In this document: one piece after another, positions 44,601 through 55,500 of the stretch
How positions within the stretch are numbered: the first letter of the stretch is position 1
How the letters are laid out: the number at the start of each line of letters is the position of its first letter
DNA from: Telmatactis stephensoni
Lineage: Eukaryota > Cnidaria > Anthozoa > Actiniaria > Isophelliidae
Direction of reading: 5' to 3'
DNA length: 64,000 bases
Assembly: GCA_029948255.1 (NCBI GenBank)
Contig: JALIZF010001939.1
Span: forward strand, 1,779,001-1,843,000
Position numbers and translations under genes: made by a program
Notes under the pieces: model-generated
What the model was told of the DNA's origin: nothing
What the model saw: the letters and a program-made list of their open reading frames with translations, nothing else
Databases searched by the model: none

Positions 44601-47600
44601 ATGTAAGTTTTGTCTTGTTTTAAAAGTTTCGCGCTAAACTTTGCAAGTTTTTTCTCGTTTTTCAGTCAAAACGCAAGCAATTTTAGAATATAGCACCCGC
44701 ATGCAAAAACATGCATTGAATTGCGTCTTGTCTGATAACAGATAACGAACAAGAACTCTGCATCCATATGCGTGCGTGGAATGACGGAACAAATGTAGAC
44801 TTAATGGTTTAATATGATAATTGGTAAATTACGCGCGTTCTGATTGGTCGAGAATAGTATATGATTACAGTATACACGCATAGATGACGCCATTGAATTC
44901 GTTGAATTGCTTCGAATTATGTAAAACAAATAAATTCCATTTTCCGTTCGTCTGTGCTCTAATAGATGCACAGATGACGTCAAAATGTGGCGAGAACAAA
45001 AAGCGTGCCACGAGACGAACAGAAATGAGCAATGAAATGCAAACTGAATAAATCGTAACGGATGCCTTTTACAAATAAGAACTAAAGAAATGTGAATTCT
45101 AATTATTTTTTTACGATTGCCAAGAGTAATATCAAAGAAGGCAACAGCCAGCAATGGACATTGGAAAAAGTCAAAGATGCCTTGAAAGGAGAAATGACAA
45201 AAGTAAAAGAGATGATGAGCTTGATGCCTGCTTCTGTTACAGACTCTATGAATTATGTAGTGAATGAAATTGTTGACTACTATACATCAAGTCTGGTAAG
45301 TATTATCATTGTTCGATGGCTTTAAGAAATTTTCTCTACAACTGAAATATCAGTTGACCAGATAAAAAGTTGCGCGCAACAGTGGAATTGCACCAATGTG
45401 TCCAACACTATAAATTGCAACTTTGCGCCTGGCATTCAGTTGCAGAAGTAGAATCGAGTTCAGCTACTGCAATAAAGGCTCAGAATTACACCTACAGATG
45501 TCCAACACTGCAACTTTTGCGTGAACGTTAAGGCCAGGACACACAATGCAACATTTTCTGCAAAATCGAGCGCAGTATAGTTCCACCGTGTGTCCGACCC
45601 TGCAATGTTGTGCACAATGTTGCAGAAAAATGTTGCAGAAGTAGACTAAACCTGCAACTATTGTGCGCATTATTTACAAGGGTGGACACACGGTGCAACA
45701 CTGTGTCGGGCGCAATATTGCAAAAAGTGTTACGTCGTGTTTTCGAGCCATATGAATTGCGCTCGTCATCCAGTTGCCGAAGTGGTATCGAATGCAACTA
45801 TTGCAAAATAGGCGCGTAATATATAGTTGAAGGAGTGGACAGCCAATACATCTATGTTGTTGCAAGCGACGTTAATTTCAGGAACAATTTGAATAACGGG
45901 GCGGTGGTGCTTGGCAAAGGTTAAGGTAAAGCACTACGCGTCGGTACTTCTTCAGAACGGAGCTGATCTCGATCTCAGGAGGCTGACGCTGCGCCATTTA
46001 TCCCCCCCCCCCCCCCCCTTTATTTCTTTAGAAGGGATATTTTATTCTAACAGAATATGAACTGGCGTTTCATTCTAGATCTATACTTCCTTAAGAAACA
46101 CAAGTTTGTATAGCGATATCACCAAGGACTTGTGGACGGACATTCGCATTGGTTACAGTGACGTAGCAATAGCGAAAAGCATTCGTAAAACAGCCAACAT
46201 GAAATATGGTACAATGGTTACTGGATACGATGAAGCGGAAGACTACGCGAATAAAGTTAACACTACATTAGGCGAAATTCAACAAGGTATTGTATTTACT
46301 GTTCAGTGAAGCTTTTAGTTAATATTTCCTTGTTGACTAGTTTTGTTATATCATTGATCTTGTTACATCAACCGTGCAGTACTAATTTAAATCCCAAGCT
46401 CTCGGGTCTGTGGCCCATCATTAGGGTAAATGATATCAACACTAAAGACATTACAAAAATTCACGCACACTCATGGCGTACACAACATCATCCTCGAGCG
46501 CTCACAAATCGAGCGTGAGCTATCACTTAGCTTTTAGTTATTTCTAAACAACAAAACTCCCAATTGCCTTCTTCTATCTCTAAAGGCGCTGTTACACTGT
46601 GCAATTTTCCCTAGCAACTTGCAATATTTTTGGCCAGTTGCTGGGGAAAATTGCACAATGTAACAGCGCCATAATTTTCTCTGCAACTTGTTTTGCAACG
46701 CAATTGTAATAATACATTTTCTATTGATTGTAGAGAATTTCAACGACAATCATTTAAACATTTCAACCAATCAGAGTGCGTGTAAGATTCAATGACGTCA
46801 CCTATGCGTGAGTACGATAATCACGCATGGGTTTCGACCAATCAGAGCGCGCGTAATATTCCAATCATTATAAAAAATGCATTTTCTTTTAATTAGTTGT
46901 AGAGAATTTGAACGGCATAAGTGAAATTACTCCATGCAGTGAACGACTTAACATCGCGAAACAAGCAGTGGAGACTCTTGAAACTGTCTACAATTCCATG
47001 GATGACAACGTGAAATCCGCCGAAGCATACTTGGAAGCCATGGAAAAATATGTAAGACACTAGGTTAGATATTCATACGTAGCCAGTACGTTCTAGACGT
47101 TCTGTCAAAAGTTGGTGTAGTTGCGCGCGGGTGTCTAACGCAACATTGCTGCGGCAACCCATGTGTTAAGGTTGTGATCCTCAAAAGCTAACACCATTTT
47201 TTGCAATCCACACATCGACGCAAGCTATTGACGACTTTCATAAATGGCGGCCTAGTACATGAGAACGAGGCCACAAAGGCCTTGTTATCAGAAAATAAGC
47301 GTGGCGACACCTCTATTGCTATCAAAGATGATGTGTTCCTCTTCCTTTTGAAATAACTATTTTCTGTGCATTTAACAGGATATATTTAGACCCATTTGAT
47401 GCCATGACAATTTAGAGGCCTTTCTGGCCTCGTTCTCGTGAACAATGAGCCGCCATTTTTGAAAGTCGTCTATGTTACACTACGCGTTTATCCTTGAACT
47501 TTTCACTTTTCACAAAACATTCTTTACTGTTTTTTTTTTTTTTCAGGGTCGTGACCAAATGATGCCGTTACTAACAGAAAGAGAACTGGCGTCTGGTTTG

Positions 47601-49312
47601 ACGTCACTCATAAATACAATACCTGAATCTGGTAAACGGACCGAAAAGCAATTAAAGGCATACTTAGAAGTTGGTGGCTTTGCTGTAAATATTCGACTAA
47701 TTCTAGATAATGTTCCGGAGATTATCAAGTTTGTTGACAGGGGGTTTCCCTTTATTGATGTGCTCACTAGCTCCACTCGATGCTATGTGAAGATATTTGG
47801 TGCTATTGGAAGCATAGTCCAAGGGTAAGATGGTAGCATCACTTTCACTATTCAAACGGGCCACACATTCCCACGGTAGATGATTTAATGAAATGCAAGA
47901 CTATCTAAAAAACAACTCCAATTGGCATATATTGTCAGTTGCCCAAACCGATGAAATGGAGAACATCGATCCTGGGAGAACTCACACTCACTGGTAGGGC
48001 GGGAAGAGGAGGGGCACCGCGCTGGGGACCTTAACGTGCCTCTTGGGGTATGTATCAGTGGATGGCAAAAGAAGGAAGTGCAGCATAGAATTCTTTAATT
48101 TTTCCCCTCCCACCCTTCCCCTTTTACTTTGAATGTCGTTTGGCCTTTGTCCCTCCGTATCAGGTGAGTTGAGTTTGTTAGTTCATTTTCTCCCATACTT
48201 TGAGGATCTTTGAGCTTTTCTCCGGTTTTCCTCCGGTTTTCCTCCCTCCATCAAAAACGAACTGGTAAGCTTAGATGGATGTTTAGAATATTTTATGTAG
48301 TAAGGAGTGTGTTTGAGAGTATTAGCTGTTGAGGCTTATCCTCAACAATATTTAGGTTGAGATTTCATGTCCGTTCTGTCTCGTATCCGTAGTCCTTTGT
48401 TTAGTGTGCTTATGTATCCCATGTTACCGTGCGAGTTGTGTGTGAGCCTCGTGTGTTTGTTCCGTTTTTATCGTGGGTTTGTCAATTTGGTAAATTTCGT
48501 GCTTTCTTGTACTTGTTTGTTTGTGTCTTTGTGTACATTGTATTTGTGTAACGTAGTTTATGTGTTTTCTAAGGTTTTCACCGGGTTTTTACGAGTTTGA
48601 AGTGAAATAAACAGATTGAATTGTACTCGCGTTGAATCATGACACCCACCACGGTCAAACTCTCTGATTGATGTAGAACTTCTACATACATTAGCATTTC
48701 AGGTGCATTTGATGATATTTCATAAGGATATTTGCGCAATTAATTAAACATTACTATTTCTGTGTAAATCAGTATTGCTCCATCCAAATATAGTTTGCAA
48801 TATAACAAGCAATAACACGTCACGCACCAACCTTTTCTCCGCACGAAAGCTTTTCTGGGATTAGCGTGCGCTGTTTTGCTTACTACGCCGCAAGTTTGAA
48901 ATTATGTTTTATTTTTACATCCTATAGCTGCTTAGATGGAAAGGGAAGTTTTGATGACATCTACTACCAAGTGATGACAGAATCAAACATCAATCGACCC
49001 AAGTGTTCCCGACTTACTGGTCTTCTTGTAGGCAAATATGACACTGAAAACATCGTGAAACGTGCAGCATCCAAGTTTGGTTTTAATGCAGATTGCTCAT
49101 CCAATAAGCAACAAGACAAGGCTGGGCGTAACACCAAAAAGCTGTTCTTGTTCAATGACAGCGACGAAGAGGACGAAAACCAACTGAGTCCAACACAACG
49201 GCTTATGGTGTGTGATTTGAGGAAAAAACCAAAAACATCATCACAAATTGCAACTTTAATCAAAGTTGGTGAAAGTTTAGTACAAGATGTTAGATGTAAA
49301 CCACAAGATTAG
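41613..49312 (+). CDS. gene A: secreted helix-rich protein of unknown family (intact paralog)
   Basis: Eleven coding exons with consistent phase: 41613-41664, 41750-41770, 42210-42230, 42656-42682, 43062-43235, 44290-44444, 45125-45295, 46079-46286, 46903-47051, 47547-47824, 48928-49312; 546 residues. A signal peptide (MRYFHWLFIVVIAPLISS) is followed by three symmetrical micro-exons (21, 21 and 27 bp). A Ser/Thr-rich linker with CPNSGS comes next, then long predicted amphipathic helices (EQQEELADRVLTMWKKIKRT; WTLEKVKDALKGEMTKVKEM; NMKYGTMVTGYDEAEDYANK). A hydrophobic stretch (FPFIDVLTSSTRCYVKIFGA) and a C-terminal Cys-containing part with an acidic loop (FNDSDEEDENQLSPTQR) follow. Cysteines are spaced CPNS, TPCSE, TRCY, GCLDG, PKCSR, ADCSS, MVCD, VRCK. 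I recognise no named domain. Secretion is well supported; any defence, venom, matrix or pore role would be speculation. The closest relative in the window is gene B. Confidence 0.88.
43328..43445. repeat. foldback element in gene A intron 5
   Basis: 'cggttgtacgaaggttggat' pairs with 'cacccttcgtacaaccg', and internal 'tatccaccggataaa/tatccgctggata' words repeat. It is absent from the matching place in gene B, so it was inserted after duplication or lost from B. Confidence 0.7.
44088..44197. mobile_element. MITE in gene A intron 5, shared with gene B
   Basis: 'catgtatgaccccataaaat' pairs with 'atttcattgggtcatacatg'. The same element with the same ends sits at the same intron position in gene B (54529-54656), so it predates the gene duplication. 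Confidence 0.8.
44815..45030. mobile_element. MITE of the 'acgcgcgttctgattggtcg' family, one-ended
   Basis: Starts 'attacgcgcgttctgattgg' and includes 'gcacagatgacgtcaaaatgtgg' words as in 22990-23280. It is in gene A intron 6 and absent from gene B. Confidence 0.6.
45531..45860. mobile_element. MITE-like 'ggccaggacacac / gttgca' repeat
   Basis: TTAA then 'ggccaggacacacaatgcaa', with a body of 'ttgcacaatgttgcaga' and 'gtggacacacggtgcaac' words, as in 7376-7660. The right end is not clear. It is in gene A intron 7; a related insertion occupies gene B intron 7 (56570-56830). Confidence 0.5.
46583..46672. mobile_element. short foldback MITE in gene A intron 8
   Basis: 'ggcgctgttacactgtgcaa' pairs with 'ttgcacaatgtaacagcgcc'; the arms are about 35 bp. 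Confidence 0.85.
46770..46880. mobile_element. 'caatcagagcgcgcgtaata' repeat upstream of gene A exon 9
   Basis: 'accaatcagagtgcgtgtaa' and 'accaatcagagcgcgcgtaa' with 'gtgagtacgataatcacgca' between. The matching intron of gene B has the same element (57830-57955), so it also predates the duplication. Confidence 0.7.
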
Positions 49313-50397
49313 GTGTCATCAGAATTAAAGATCGAATAAGTACAGTAAAATGTCTTTAATTTTTCCATTTTGGTTGCAAATAATGGGTGTTTTCCTTGAA
49401 TTGGCAAATCATGGAATTTTGAACGACCACAAATTTTTGCTTTGATGATCAAAACATGCCTTCATGTTTGGGTTTTCACGAGTCACGAAGTGCTCTAACT
49501 TATGCTATGTGTTGTGTTTCGGATAAGATATTCTTCCTGTACGTCAAGAAACTCCGATAGCATAAAGAATGCAAAGCACTTTAAAGGCCCGGAAAAAACA
49601 ATACTACTTTTACTGCGAAGTTGCACACAACATCAGAGTTTCATACAGGGCGGGAAAAAATGTACTGCGCACGTCAGTCCGCTTGCCAGTGTACCGCAGG
49701 CGACAGCGCGGGAATTTGAAAAGCATGGCTGAATTTCAACATCTTGGTTGATTTTCAAGCTAAAAACAGTGTCAAAACCAAAGCTAGTTATTTTGAAAAA
49801 GTAACTTACTATATGTTCCTACTCAAATAAAGCCGGCTCTATTACTGGTAGGAGTGTTAAAAAAATGCTGTTACGATTCAAATGAGCACCATTTTGCTCT
49901 TATCTTCTGATCTTCGGATGATCTTCAAGCTTTCATTGAACATGTCTTTCATTGAACATGAACGATATTAAATCCAACCAAAAAAATCAGTTTCAAAAAT
50001 CAAAATGTGTTCGAATCGCAAAACTTAGGTAAGCGCGGTCAGCACTGGGCATGCGCTTCTCTACCTTGTTAGAGCTGCACCACGTGTCCAGCTCTACATA
50101 AATCATTTGCGCATGCGCTCAACGGCGGTTGCGTGCAACCTTTACATGAATCGAGTCCTACTGCTGGAACTTAGTGCGCAGCTGTTTCTTGGGCACTGTA
50201 GTTGCGATTGCGCTCAGATAGAGGAAAAAGGTGCAGGAATACTTGCATTGTGTCTGAGCCTAAATTGGATATTATGTATAAACGTAGCTAGTGACTAATG
50301 CGCATGTGTAATGCGTTTTAACATGCTACTATATGATCGTGTGTGCTTCGTCGTAATCGATTAAATGCCACCGTGAGTAGCTTTTAACAGGAGCAAG
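49313..50397. other. 3' flank of gene A
   Basis: No gene seen. I see no clear foldback; a few 'gcgcatgcgc' words around 50050-50120 are the only pattern. Confidence 0.4.
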
Positions 50398-51484
50398 GAT
50401 GGCACAGTGGTTAGTGCGCGGCCTTCGGTGCGAGAGGTCCCTAATTCCATTCCCAGTCCTGACCTCGCATCCTTGTTTCGACTTCTTTCCTTTCCGTGTA
50501 GCTTTAAGTAGCTTTAAGGTTGGTGCCTACTATTGTCCGCGCGCACTGCTTTCTGCGCATGCAAAAACCGACACTGAATTTTTGTCGGTAAAGCAATCGT
50601 AAAAGCAAGGCCTTTTTACCACTTTTTGAAAAAATAAACTTACAGAATTAAAGGAAAACCATTTAGCCTCTCCTGTGTTTGAATGAAATTCACAGTTGAT
50701 AAATAGAACCCGAGTTACAACGCCTGTTTTGACTATCATTTCTACCAGAAACGATCTGTTTTCGCCGCCATCTTGAAAATTTCCCACAAAGCATTGTAAT
50801 TCGCTCTACTTTCCGGGGAGGGCTAGGGAATTTTTGATCATTTTCGCGAATTCTGATCAGTTTTCGCGCGTTTATCGGCAAATAACTTTCTAAATCGCAC
50901 GGATACCCCTATTTTTTATTTCTGTAAATTGTAAAGTGGAGATAAACCTAATTTTTTAAAATACTTTTATGAATTTAAAATTGAAACTTGATTGCAAAAA
51001 TTGGACTTTTCATTTGGCGGTCATGAACAAAAACAAGTCTAAAACTAGTAAAAAGTCATTGAAAAAAATTGTTATTCTGGTTTTTCATATTTCGTATGGC
51101 ATTGACAAGTAAGAGAATTGTGTTGTAAACGTTTTAGTAAAAAAAAGCTTGACATTTTTTCAAAATATGGGGTATTTATGATTTTTTCTTTGGGCCTCTA
51201 GAATAGGCAGATTTTGCAACATTTGATGGCGTGTAACTCATTAATATGCACGGTGACCCCCAATTTTTTCCTTGGATTCTAGCTCCCTATGATGGGTTCT
51301 TTAATACCCATGTGGTTTTTGGCCAAAAAAATTACCTTCCCATTAGTAGGCACCAACCTTAAATACCCTTAAAACGGAGCACTGATGGATAGAGGGGGGT
51401 AAAATGAGCGCACCGTCGGATTCCTGGAAGATTAGCTCAGCTAAAGGAACTACCGACGTTAAACAAGGTCCTTTACCTTTTACC
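50398..51484 (+). mobile_element. tRNA-derived SINE family 2, split by a transposon
   Basis: The SINE head and body (gcacagtggttagtgcgcgg; ttgacttctttcctttccgt; gtagctttaagtagcttta) run to 50517 and resume at 51359 (ttaaatacccttaaaacgga) through 'ggtcctttaccttttacctt'. Compared with the intact copy at 36345-36615 nothing is lost at the break. Confidence 0.85.
50518..51358. mobile_element. 841-bp non-autonomous element with TTAA target duplication
   Basis: Perfect terminal inverted repeats of at least 15 bp, GGTTGGTGCCTACTA, flanked on both sides by TTAA (50514-50517 and 51359-51362), inserted cleanly in a SINE. There is no transposase frame inside; the longest open frames are under 90 codons and unlike any transposase. 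The TTAA target is typical of piggyBac-type transposition, but the GG end is not the usual CCY, so the superfamily is open. Confidence 0.9.
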
Positions 51485-51654
51485 TTTTTGACATGACCAT
51501 ATCTAGGAGCTGTTTATATGAAAGCAAGTTGCCCGGCCCCTGCTTGCCGGGATAATTCTTTTGTTTTGAGTCCTCCAGGAACATTGTTTAACCCGCAAAC
51601 AAGGCATTTTAATTAAGTAACCTGACGAATTATGCAACCTAATAGATATTTAAT

Positions 51655-52566
51655 TAAGTTTTAAACACATGATCATGTTTTATTGGGAAATATACTTCGA
51701 TCAAGACTGAGATTCCACAGTTTTAATGAACAACTCTAGTTCAAACACATATTATTGTATCATGTCAAACTATCCATTCAAAAAGTCCTCATATTTTTCG
51801 TATTTTGGGTAAAACTGAACTAACATTTTGATATAATACTCATTGCTATTTAATGAAATTAATCTAATTGACATTTTACTGGTTTCATTTGTTCGATTGC
51901 ATGTGACATTAACGAAAAAGACCCCGGGGGGAACTCCGATCGGAAATGGGTGCGGGGATGCTCGTCGTACCTTTTAGGAGTCAAAATCAGTGATCTGGTA
52001 CCTTTTAGGGTGTCTTAGACTTTAGTGGACTACCAGAGACTTAGCTGGTACCTTTTAGGGTGTTTTTCGGTAAGTAAAATACCGAAAATAAGCAGTACTG
52101 GAACGATTTTAATGATCTGACTTGTGTCTCTTGAAGCACATCGATAAAGGAGATTTTAGTTTTTGGATCATTCAATGTTTTTGTTTTTGAATTGGTACCT
52201 TTTAGGGGTAGTGTTGCCACGCCCACCAGGATAAGACTCGGGTACCTTTTAGGGGTCATTTTCGAGCATCCCCGCCCTCTTATATATAGGAGTTCCCCCT
52301 CCCCCCGTGAAAAAGATGACGAACGCATTATTTGGTTTCCAAACAAGAACCAGTGCCAGTATTTTGTGATTGAAACGAGGAGGCGTAACACCACCGAAAA
52401 GGTAGACAAATCAAAAATGATAAATTGATTCATCTTGAAAATAATATTCCTTCTTTATTTCGCTAAGAAAACGTTAAAATGTTAGTATTTTTCTCATTTT
52501 TGTGAATCCTTTCAGACAATTCTTTGTACAAGACGTTCTTCTACCAATTTTTCCAGTTCTTTCAAC
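51655..52566 (+). promoter_or_regulatory. promoter and 5' UTR of gene B, interrupted by a transposon
   Basis: Homologous to 41100-41612. The donor after 52401 (GAAAAG/GTAGAC) and acceptor CCAG at 52553-52556 mirror gene A. An element at 51922-52308 splits the block about 90 bp before the noncoding exon ends. Confidence 0.55.
51922..52308. mobile_element. 387-bp MITE with 8-bp target duplication in the gene B promoter
   Basis: The ends ccccggggggaactcc and (inverted) ggagttccccctccccc are flanked by gaaaaaga on both sides (51914-51921, 52309-52316). The inside repeats ggtaccttttagg. The empty site is seen in the gene A promoter ('aaaagatgacaagcgc', near 41357). The 8-bp duplication suggests hAT-type mobilisation. 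Confidence 0.88.
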
Positions 52567-55500
52567 ATGAGATATTCTCATTGGTTGTTCATCGTTGTGA
52601 TAGCACCATTAATATCGAGTAAGTATACATACTAGTTGTACGTTTATGCTTCCGACTGATATTACTTGATGTTTCACTTTTTAATTTTTGTTATTTTATT
52701 TAAGGTGCGGTGTCTGTCAAACCAGGTAAGACACAGGCAGCTTAACATGAATAATTTGTTTGAAAAAGTCTATAAATTACTAGACAGCCAATATGAATGC
52801 ACAATCTTTAGATACGAGGCATATAGTGGAAATGGTGGAACTTGGTCTACATCGTCACTGAGAAGAGATTTTCACAACGCTTACTACAACGCAGCGCCCT
52901 GTCGTGACACGTGTAACCGGGTCGGTATCATGGGCTCAAAACGTTTACCATCGCCAAAAAGATCGCGAGAAATTCAACTCATTTAATTTCTCGCGACGTT
53001 CTTTTTGCGAATGTTTTAGCCGTCGCGTCGCTTGTACAAGGGTGGCTAGACGAATGATTCACCGATTCGTTAGGTTGATTTCAGAAAATTCGCGTCACCT
53101 GTTAAAGCAAAAAAAAACCGCTCGGGTAGCTGCGGCTTTATATACTACACAGTAAAGTGTACAACTAATGAATTATTATTATTGCAGGATGTGTGACCGC
53201 AGAACAAGGTAAGTTTCACTATGTACAGCTGTTATTCATGATTGGTCGAATACGTGTAAGAATGTCTTAAGAAGAATAAAAGGGAAAGGGGGAGGGAGAG
53301 GAGGGTCGGCGACATATTCATAGCAATGCAGTTTTGTTCAAGGAAGACCTTAATACCTTTGAAACTGAGAACAATACTTGGAAGGAAACAACTAATGATG
53401 AACATACTCAAACTTATTTCAACTTAAAATGGCGAATCAATCTCGTAATAGTGTAAATTGAATCACTTAATCACTAGCTCGATAAAAAAAACACCTTTCC
53501 CTAACCTATTACGTGTTACATCAACAGCAAAATCAGTCAGCGAGGAAATCGTGAGTAAGTCAAATAGACTTTATGTTTATATACAAAAATGTATAATATA
53601 TGTAACTTTATTCTTGTAACCAACTGGTAGCACAGACTAATACTTTCCATACGTACCTTACGGATTTGAGGAATGACGTTGAATCATTTTGGGATTAATT
53701 TTTGGGATTTAAGGAATATTAATCTGAGGACAACCCAACCAATTTCAATAGGAAAGATGTGATCGAAAGGAGATGTTTGAAAGTGTTTTACTGCGGCCAA
53801 CAACACATTCAACAATCAAACCGCCAATGGCCTGGGTAACTCGTGGATTAAGATTTGCAATCATCTACGAGTCAAAAACGGCGTCTCCCAAATCAATCCA
53901 ATACAACTTCAGGATGATTACCTGTTCAGCGCATTTTTTCTAACCTTTTCAATTGTCTTCTCCTTTTACGTCCCAGAGCTTTTGGAGACCGCTCCACTTG
54001 CCGACTCAACAACTAATCTGTTTTCAAGTGTGACAACAATTCCTTTGATTGAAAAGTGTCCTAACTCTGGTTCTACAGTCAGCAGTTTTAACACTAAAGT
54101 AACGCAAATTCAAGTCAAAGCAACCCAAACAGAAGATAAAATCAATCAAGGTAACATGCATTCAATTGAAATCAAGCTTTAGCACCCCCACCTGCGTGTA
54201 GCCGTAAGCATGATTATATTAGCGGTGCTAGAATTCGACTTCAGGAGTTGTTTATAAACTCGTTTGCAGCGTTAATTAACCCTGTTTTACATGTTTGGAC
54301 CAGAGTTGGGCTGGATGATACGGAAACTCTTACGTAACGCATTTGTCAACGTTTTCACGCATTTGTAATGGAAAGTGCAGGGGCTTGGGATGAGGAACAA
54401 AACTGCACACTGTCCTACTTTACAAAGAGAATTACACTGTACCCAAATTTCCTATATGAATAAATCCTCACATGCGGTGAAGATGGGAATTATCTCCTCC
54501 AGAATAGTGCACACAGCACTGCACAGGCTACTACTTCATGTATGACCCCATTAAATGCCTTTATTAAAATTACACAAAGTTTCTACTAAATTAGAATATA
54601 GTGCATGTAATTAACTTGAATAATGCCATTTCGTGGGGTCATACATGAGGTAGTAACCCACGCAGGTTTGTCCGCTCTTTGCCACAAAACACCAGCTTTA
54701 ATTTGCTTTCATTTTGCCTTGAAAATGTAGTCTTTCATTTATTATTTATTTATGTTAACACCGTCTACCTAATTCTTATCAAAATCTCTCAGCTAATGAA
54801 TATAAAGAGCAGCAAGAAGAATTGGCTGATCGCGTTCTTACGATGTGGAAAAAGATAAAAAGAACAACACAACAACATCAAAAGATTTTACGATCTTTAG
54901 ACCTGTTTGTCAAGGATTCTGCTTTGCAAAAGGCTGCTTCGATTAGAGGTAAACACACGTACCAATTCTTGTATGCTAAATATCAACGTGAAGTGTAGGC
55001 TTTCTGTCCGCAAAGAAAATTGCTTGTGTATCATTTGGTCGTAAACTTGCATCGACTTGCGTTCACTTGCAGCAACTTAATTGTGAGGACTTTGAACGTT
55101 TTCAAATCTGATCGCAAGTTGATGTATGTTTAGCAGTCTTCGCACTATTTTTGCAAGCTGCTTTTCTGGGCTTTCAGTCCAAACGCAAACAAATTTTCTC
55201 TTATATATATTACAATTACAATTAAGACAAAAGCAAACTGGTTTTTGTACATTTTCGACGAGAGTTCTCTAAAACCTTGCGTGGAGAGGTGTTAAAACTA
55301 GAAGAGAACTCGCAAGCAAAAACGTGCATTGATTTGCATCTGGTCTAATAACAAATAAGATTGCAAAGGATTATCAGTGAGACCACGGTCTCATACAAAT
55401 AATCACAAACAAGAATTCTGCATGCATGCAAACAAGAACTCTACATGCATATGCGTGCAACTGCATTACGGAACAAATGTGGACTAAATGGATGAAGTCA

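Noticed and set aside
44801..45154. 117-codon minus-strand frame
   Set aside because: It overlaps the start of gene A exon 7 and a MITE fragment; no supporting signal.
50530..50881. Transposase inside the TTAA element
   Set aside because: Open frames are under 90 codons and show no DDE or RNase H-like motif; the element is non-autonomous.
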